This document shows, in pieces, positions 7,656-10,554 of a stretch of 10,554 nt of DNA. Under the pieces are notes generated by a model, which saw only the letters and a list, made by a program, of their open reading frames with translations, did not search any database and was not told the origin of the DNA. Position 1 is the stretch's first letter, and each line of letters opens with the position of its first letter. This stretch comes from an uncultured Anaerolineae bacterium (lineage in GTDB: Bacteria > Chloroflexota > Anaerolineae > Anaerolineales > Villigracilaceae), in contig CAINXK010000298.1 of the NCBI GenBank assembly GCA_903854805.1, positions 1 through 10,554 on the forward strand. The letters run 5' to 3'. The translations under genes and the position numbers were made by a program.

Positions 7656-7979
7656 ATGTGCACGCTACACATAATTTCACACACAGATTGGGACCGCGAG
7701 TGGTACCAAACCTTCCAACAGTTCCGACTCAAGCTTGTCCAGTTAGTTGACAATCTGCTGGAAGGCAAACGTACTGCAAGCAAGTTCGGCTCCAGGATGA
7801 TGATTGGGGATATGCCCGATTCATTCCGACACATCGGGCAAATGCCACAGATCCTGCGCGGATTCGGCATCGAAAAACCCTGCCTGTGGCGCGGCATGGA
7901 CGAACAACCAGCCGAATTCTGGTGGCAAGCCTGGGTACCGATCACATGCAGCCAGCCCGCGGAGAAAACCGATGGCTAA
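7656..7979 (+). pseudogene. Remnant of a GH38 alpha-mannosidase gene
   Basis: The 107 readable codons match the start of bacterial glycoside hydrolase family 38 alpha-mannosidases, enzymes of usually 800-1000 residues that cleave alpha-mannosides with a metal-bound active site. Visible motifs are LHIISHT-D-WDREWY (residues 4-17), a QQFRLKLVQLVDNLL helix (21-35), PDSFRHIGQMPQILRGFGI (54-72) and LWRGMDEQPAEFWWQA (77-92). Damage is extensive. The HxD metal motif reads Asp11-Trp-Asp13, so the zinc-ligand His is replaced. The Gly of the nucleophile motif PDxFGH is Arg58, although Asp55 itself remains. About 75 residues expected between LVDNLL and the EGKR...FG segment are missing at residue 35/36, leaving the reading frame intact. 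After WWQA (residue 92, near 7931) the family sequence is lost and TAA follows at 7977-7979. No good ribosome binding site precedes the ATG. A working short protein is very unlikely. Confidence 0.85.
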
Positions 7980-10554
7980 TCAGTCAGCCTGCTGGGCTGC
8001 AAACAGCCCAAGCACCAACGCCAGCAAGACCCTGCCCGGTGCCAGCGTCCATAGATAATGATCAAACATTGCGATAACACCCAGCCCCACAACCAGCGCT
8101 GAGAAAAGAATCTGCTCTGGCCGCCGGGCGCGGATGGTGGCGTAAATAACCGCCACCGAAAGACCCAGGAACAACAGCCCACCAGGCAAACCCAACTCGC
8201 TGGTTACCAGCAGTGGGACATTGTGGACGGGCTCAATAATATAACCATTGGCTGCTCGCCGGGCCAGCTCCAGAATGCCCTGCCCTGCTCCGACCCCGGT
8301 CAATGGCCGTTCACGAATGAACCCGGCACTCTGTTGCATCAACCACAGGCGGGCTCGCGAAGAAAAATCTTCGGTGCTAACAGCCTGCGTGCCTCCGGAA
8401 CGTGTCTGGATCAAGGTCCGCAAGGGAATCGCCACCAACCCCAGGCTAATGATCGCACACACAGCCAGCACAAGCAGTCGTTTGCGATCAAAGCTGCGGT
8501 AATGAGCAACCATGATCAGCGAAAAAGCCGCCAGACCCAGCCAGGCACTGCGCGAAAAAGTCAGCACCAGCAAAACCAGCCCAAACCCAACCAGAACGGG
8601 AATAATGAAATGCCGTTTTTGGGCCACCTGGTAAAAAGTCACCAGCCCAACGATAAAAACAAAAACCAGGCCACCCAGGATATTAGGATGAGGCAGGCTG
8701 CCATAAGCCCGCAGCCAGCGGGCCCCATCCACCAGTTGGACCACACTGGCCGCATGCTGCGCAGGCTCCAGGCTGCCCGGCCAGTTCAGACCCAGCGAAG
8801 CCAGGAAAGAGCTACTCTGTGCAGCAAACTCCCAAAAACCAAGCGCGACCTGTCCAAACAATGCTGCCATGCTGCCCAAAGCAAAAGCGCGCCAGGCAGC
8901 AGGGCGAGAGCGCAGGGAGAGAAACAACCCAAATACCAGCCACAAATGCAGGCTGAAATAGATTGAAAGCCCTGCATCCTGAGACCACAGGCTGCTGATG
9001 GAGGCCAGCAGGCACAAGCCCAAAAACCACGGCAGCGGAGATAACAGCGCTGCGCGCAAATCGAAGGTTTTTTGACGAAACCTGGGCTCCGGTCCGAACA
9101 CCTCTACCATGGTCCAGCTCAAAAACGCCGCCAGGGCCAGCCCATCACTCAAATAAAAAAGAATATGATCATAAGTGAAATAAACCCTGGCATGATCATT
9201 AACAAACAGGGTCTGAAAATACCAGAAACACAACCCAAACGGCAGCAAACCAACCAGAAAAAAGTGTGCTTGCAGCAGGCTCTTCTGCGCAGCAAGCGGC
9301 CAGAGACGCAGCGCACCCAGGGCCAGCGCAAGCAAGAGGGCTGAAATCGGAAACACCCCCCACGAAAACACACTCAACGCACTCTTGGTGGGTGCCAGAA
9401 CCGGCGGCGGTAAAACTGCCTGCGGGTTCTCCCAGACCTGCACGCCGTTCGAGAGTAAGGCGCGTTTCAGCCAGCCGTTGCGTTCAAGGATCGCGATGTA
9501 ATCAGCCCGGTTCACAAAGCCCCAGCGAACACCACGCTGCCCAGATTTTTGCAGGATCGGATCCAGCCGGGAGAGACCGTCTGGCAGCCAGTAAGCTGTA
9601 TCAACCTGTCCGATGCCACTCTCGCGTAGTTCGGGCAGGCTGCGCGCCGTGTGATAACTGCCATCGATCGTAGTGGCGTTGGTCAACCGCGAAAGATAAG
9701 CCAGTTGATCGCCAAAACCGAAAGTCAGGTACCGCCATTCTGAATGATCAGCGCTCGCCAGGAAATCTACTACTGGCTGCATGTCCAATTGTTTGGGCTG
9801 AGTGGGTAAAAAAGTGGGCAGCAACCCAGAAATGAGCGCCGTCAGTCCCAACAGCCCTAAGACAAAGCCCGCCAACCAGCGCCGGCTGCCAGCTGGCAGG
9901 CTTAGCAAGGACCACCGCTCGGCCCATCCGTGCCCGGTAATTTTTAGCTGGCTGATCTTTTGGAAACGCTCCAAAAAACGCCCGCCCAGGTCAAGCCGGG
10001 TTTGTTTACGAACATAGACCAGCGCAATACCAAAGAAAGGCAGCAGCAGCAGCGAAGCCCACAGCGCAAAGCGGTCATACGTCAACCATTCCCAACCTCT
10101 GCCAAACAACCAGCGGGGCAAAGGCGTGGTACCGCCCAACCCAAGCACAAAAAGAAACACAAAAGAAAACCACAAACCGCGGGTTTTTCTTTGAAAGCCC
10201 TTCCAAAACACAAATGGGATCAGCGGGATCAGAGCGCCATAAATCGGCAAGAAAAAGGCAGCCGGCGCCAAAGTGTCTGTAAAAAAATTGTGCCGGGAAG
10301 GATGATCAATCGGGGTCTGCATGCTCTGACCCAGGCCCCAGGCCCAGAAAGGCCAGATCACTAACAATCCAGCAGCCACAGAAAAACCTACAAACAGGCC
10401 CAATCGCCACAACAAGGTGAAAAAGCTGATTTTCCGGGAGCCAGCCCGAGCCTGGGGATTGAGCAGAATCTGAATAAAGACCGCGCCAACTATCCAGGGC
10501 AAGAATAGCAGGGTGGCATGATGGGCGGCCATCACCACGCTGATCAACGCTACC
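7980..10554 (-). CDS. GT-C-like membrane glycosyltransferase fused to O-antigen ligase, 5' end cut off
   Basis: The frame is open to the right edge (the first in-window start-like codon is a TTG at 10547), so the N-terminus lies outside; residue numbers count from that TTG. Residues 1 to about 250 are membrane helices with AAHHATLLF (7-15) and a GLGGTTPLP...YDRFALW region. Residues about 252-376 are a soluble, presumably extracytoplasmic domain with WRYLTFGFGDQ and TIDGSYHTARSLPELRE. This half resembles GT-C / 6-pyruvoyl-tetrahydropterin-synthase-related membrane proteins. After a helix at 390-416, residues about 423-855 are a complete O-antigen ligase (Wzy/WaaL, PF04932-type) half: RAYGSLPHPN (Arg613), FSRSAWLG (Arg666), RPLTGVGAGQ (Pro748) and PVHNVPLLVTSELGLPGG with the conserved His775. 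Such ligases move polysaccharide from an undecaprenyl carrier to an acceptor on the outer face of the membrane. The stop is TGA at 7982-7980. The acidic GT-C catalytic motif would lie in the missing part, so activity of the first half cannot be judged. Confidence 0.85.
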   Translation of the reverse strand, partial: VALISVVMAAHHATLLFLPWIVGAVFIQILLNPQARAGSRKISFFTLLWRLGLFVGFSVAAGLLVIWPFWAWGLGQSMQTPIDHPSRHNFFTDTLAPAAFFLPIYGALIPLIPFVFWKGFQRKTRGLWFSFVFLFVLGLGGTTPLPRWLFGRGWEWLTYDRFALWASLLLLPFFGIALVYVRKQTRLDLGGRFLERFQKISQLKITGHGWAERWSLLSLPAGSRRWLAGFVLGLLGLTALISGLLPTFLPTQPKQLDMQPVVDFLASADHSEWRYLTFGFGDQLAYLSRLTNATTIDGSYHTARSLPELRESGIGQVDTAYWLPDGLSRLDPILQKSGQRGVRWGFVNRADYIAILERNGWLKRALLSNGVQVWENPQAVLPPPVLAPTKSALSVFSWGVFPISALLLALALGALRLWPLAAQKSLLQAHFFLVGLLPFGLCFWYFQTLFVNDHARVYFTYDHILFYLSDGLALAAFLSWTMVEVFGPEPRFRQKTFDLRAALLSPLPWFLGLCLLASISSLWSQDAGLSIYFSLHLWLVFGLFLSLRSRPAAWRAFALGSMAALFGQVALGFWEFAAQSSSFLASLGLNWPGSLEPAQHAASVVQLVDGARWLRAYGSLPHPNILGGLVFVFIVGLVTFYQVAQKRHFIIPVLVGFGLVLLVLTFSRSAWLGLAAFSLIMVAHYRSFDRKRLLVLAVCAIISLGLVAIPLRTLIQTRSGGTQAVSTEDFSSRARLWLMQQSAGFIRERPLTGVGAGQGILELARRAANGYIIEPVHNVPLLVTSELGLPGGLLFLGLSVAVIYATIRARRPEQILFSALVVGLGVIAMFDHYLWTLAPGRVLLALVLGLFAAQQAD

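Noticed and set aside
7480..7674. 64-codon plus-strand frame upstream of the mannosidase remnant
   Set aside because: It overlaps the remnant's start, has no ribosome binding site and shows no protein-like pattern that I recognise. It is not in frame with any GH38 sequence.
7656..7979. Functional short mannosidase-like protein or programmed frameshift
   Set aside because: The metal ligand is lost, about 75 core residues are missing, and none of the three frames past 7931 reads as the rest of a GH38 enzyme, so there is no sequence to shift into.
8223..8966. 247-codon plus-strand frame opposite the ligase gene
   Set aside because: Its composition (Gln, Pro, Arg, Asn, Ser) is what the opposite strand of hydrophobic codons gives. 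The minus strand carries recognisable ligase motifs here.
1..10554. CRISPR array, tRNA, rRNA, integrase or transposase genes, phage or toxin-antitoxin genes
   Set aside because: No spaced direct repeats, no tRNA T-loop or cloverleaf pattern, and no matching protein motifs were seen on either strand.

Overview
The window looks like a chromosomal segment of a Gram-negative-type or environmental bacterium of the Chloroflexota, probably Anaerolineae. This is an inference from three things: a giant zinc-ribbon polytopic membrane protein of the type common in that group and in actinobacteria, a GH38 mannosidase fragment with the bacterial motif set, and moderate GC content. There is no rRNA, tRNA or marker gene to confirm it. 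Almost all of the sequence is coding, and almost all of that coding sequence is membrane protein read from the minus strand.

Layout from left to right. Positions 14-53 hold a rho-independent terminator for minus-strand transcription. Positions 54-295 are mostly non-coding and carry one doubtful 50-codon plus-strand ORF. Positions 296-814 (minus) encode a 172-residue membrane protein with a DUF4870-like part and a C-terminal HEAT-like helix pair. Its ATG shares one base with the stop codon of the next gene upstream. Positions 814-7236 (minus) encode a 2140-residue protein: an N-terminal CxxC...CxxC zinc ribbon, a charged helix, an Ala/Pro linker, and then about 1950 residues of membrane helices built from internal repeats. 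These two genes form one translationally coupled unit that ends at the left terminator.

Positions 7250-7655 are a divergent, AT-rich non-coding stretch with a small GC-rich hairpin. Positions 7656-7979 (plus) are the wreck of a GH38 alpha-mannosidase gene: the first part of the enzyme with an internal deletion, a lost metal ligand and an early stop. Its stop codon directly abuts the stop codon of the last gene. That gene (7980 to the right edge, minus, 5' end outside the window) encodes a long membrane protein. Its first half resembles GT-C / PTPS-related membrane glycosyltransferases and its second half is an O-antigen ligase (WaaL/Wzy-type) domain.

How the parts fit: the right side points to cell-surface glycan assembly (a predicted lipid-linked sugar transferase fused to a glycan ligase), with a decayed glycan-degrading gene beside it. 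The left side is a two-gene membrane operon of unknown function. The features most worth a second look are the tandem module expansion inside the giant protein, the transferase-ligase fusion, and the structure of the mannosidase lesion.
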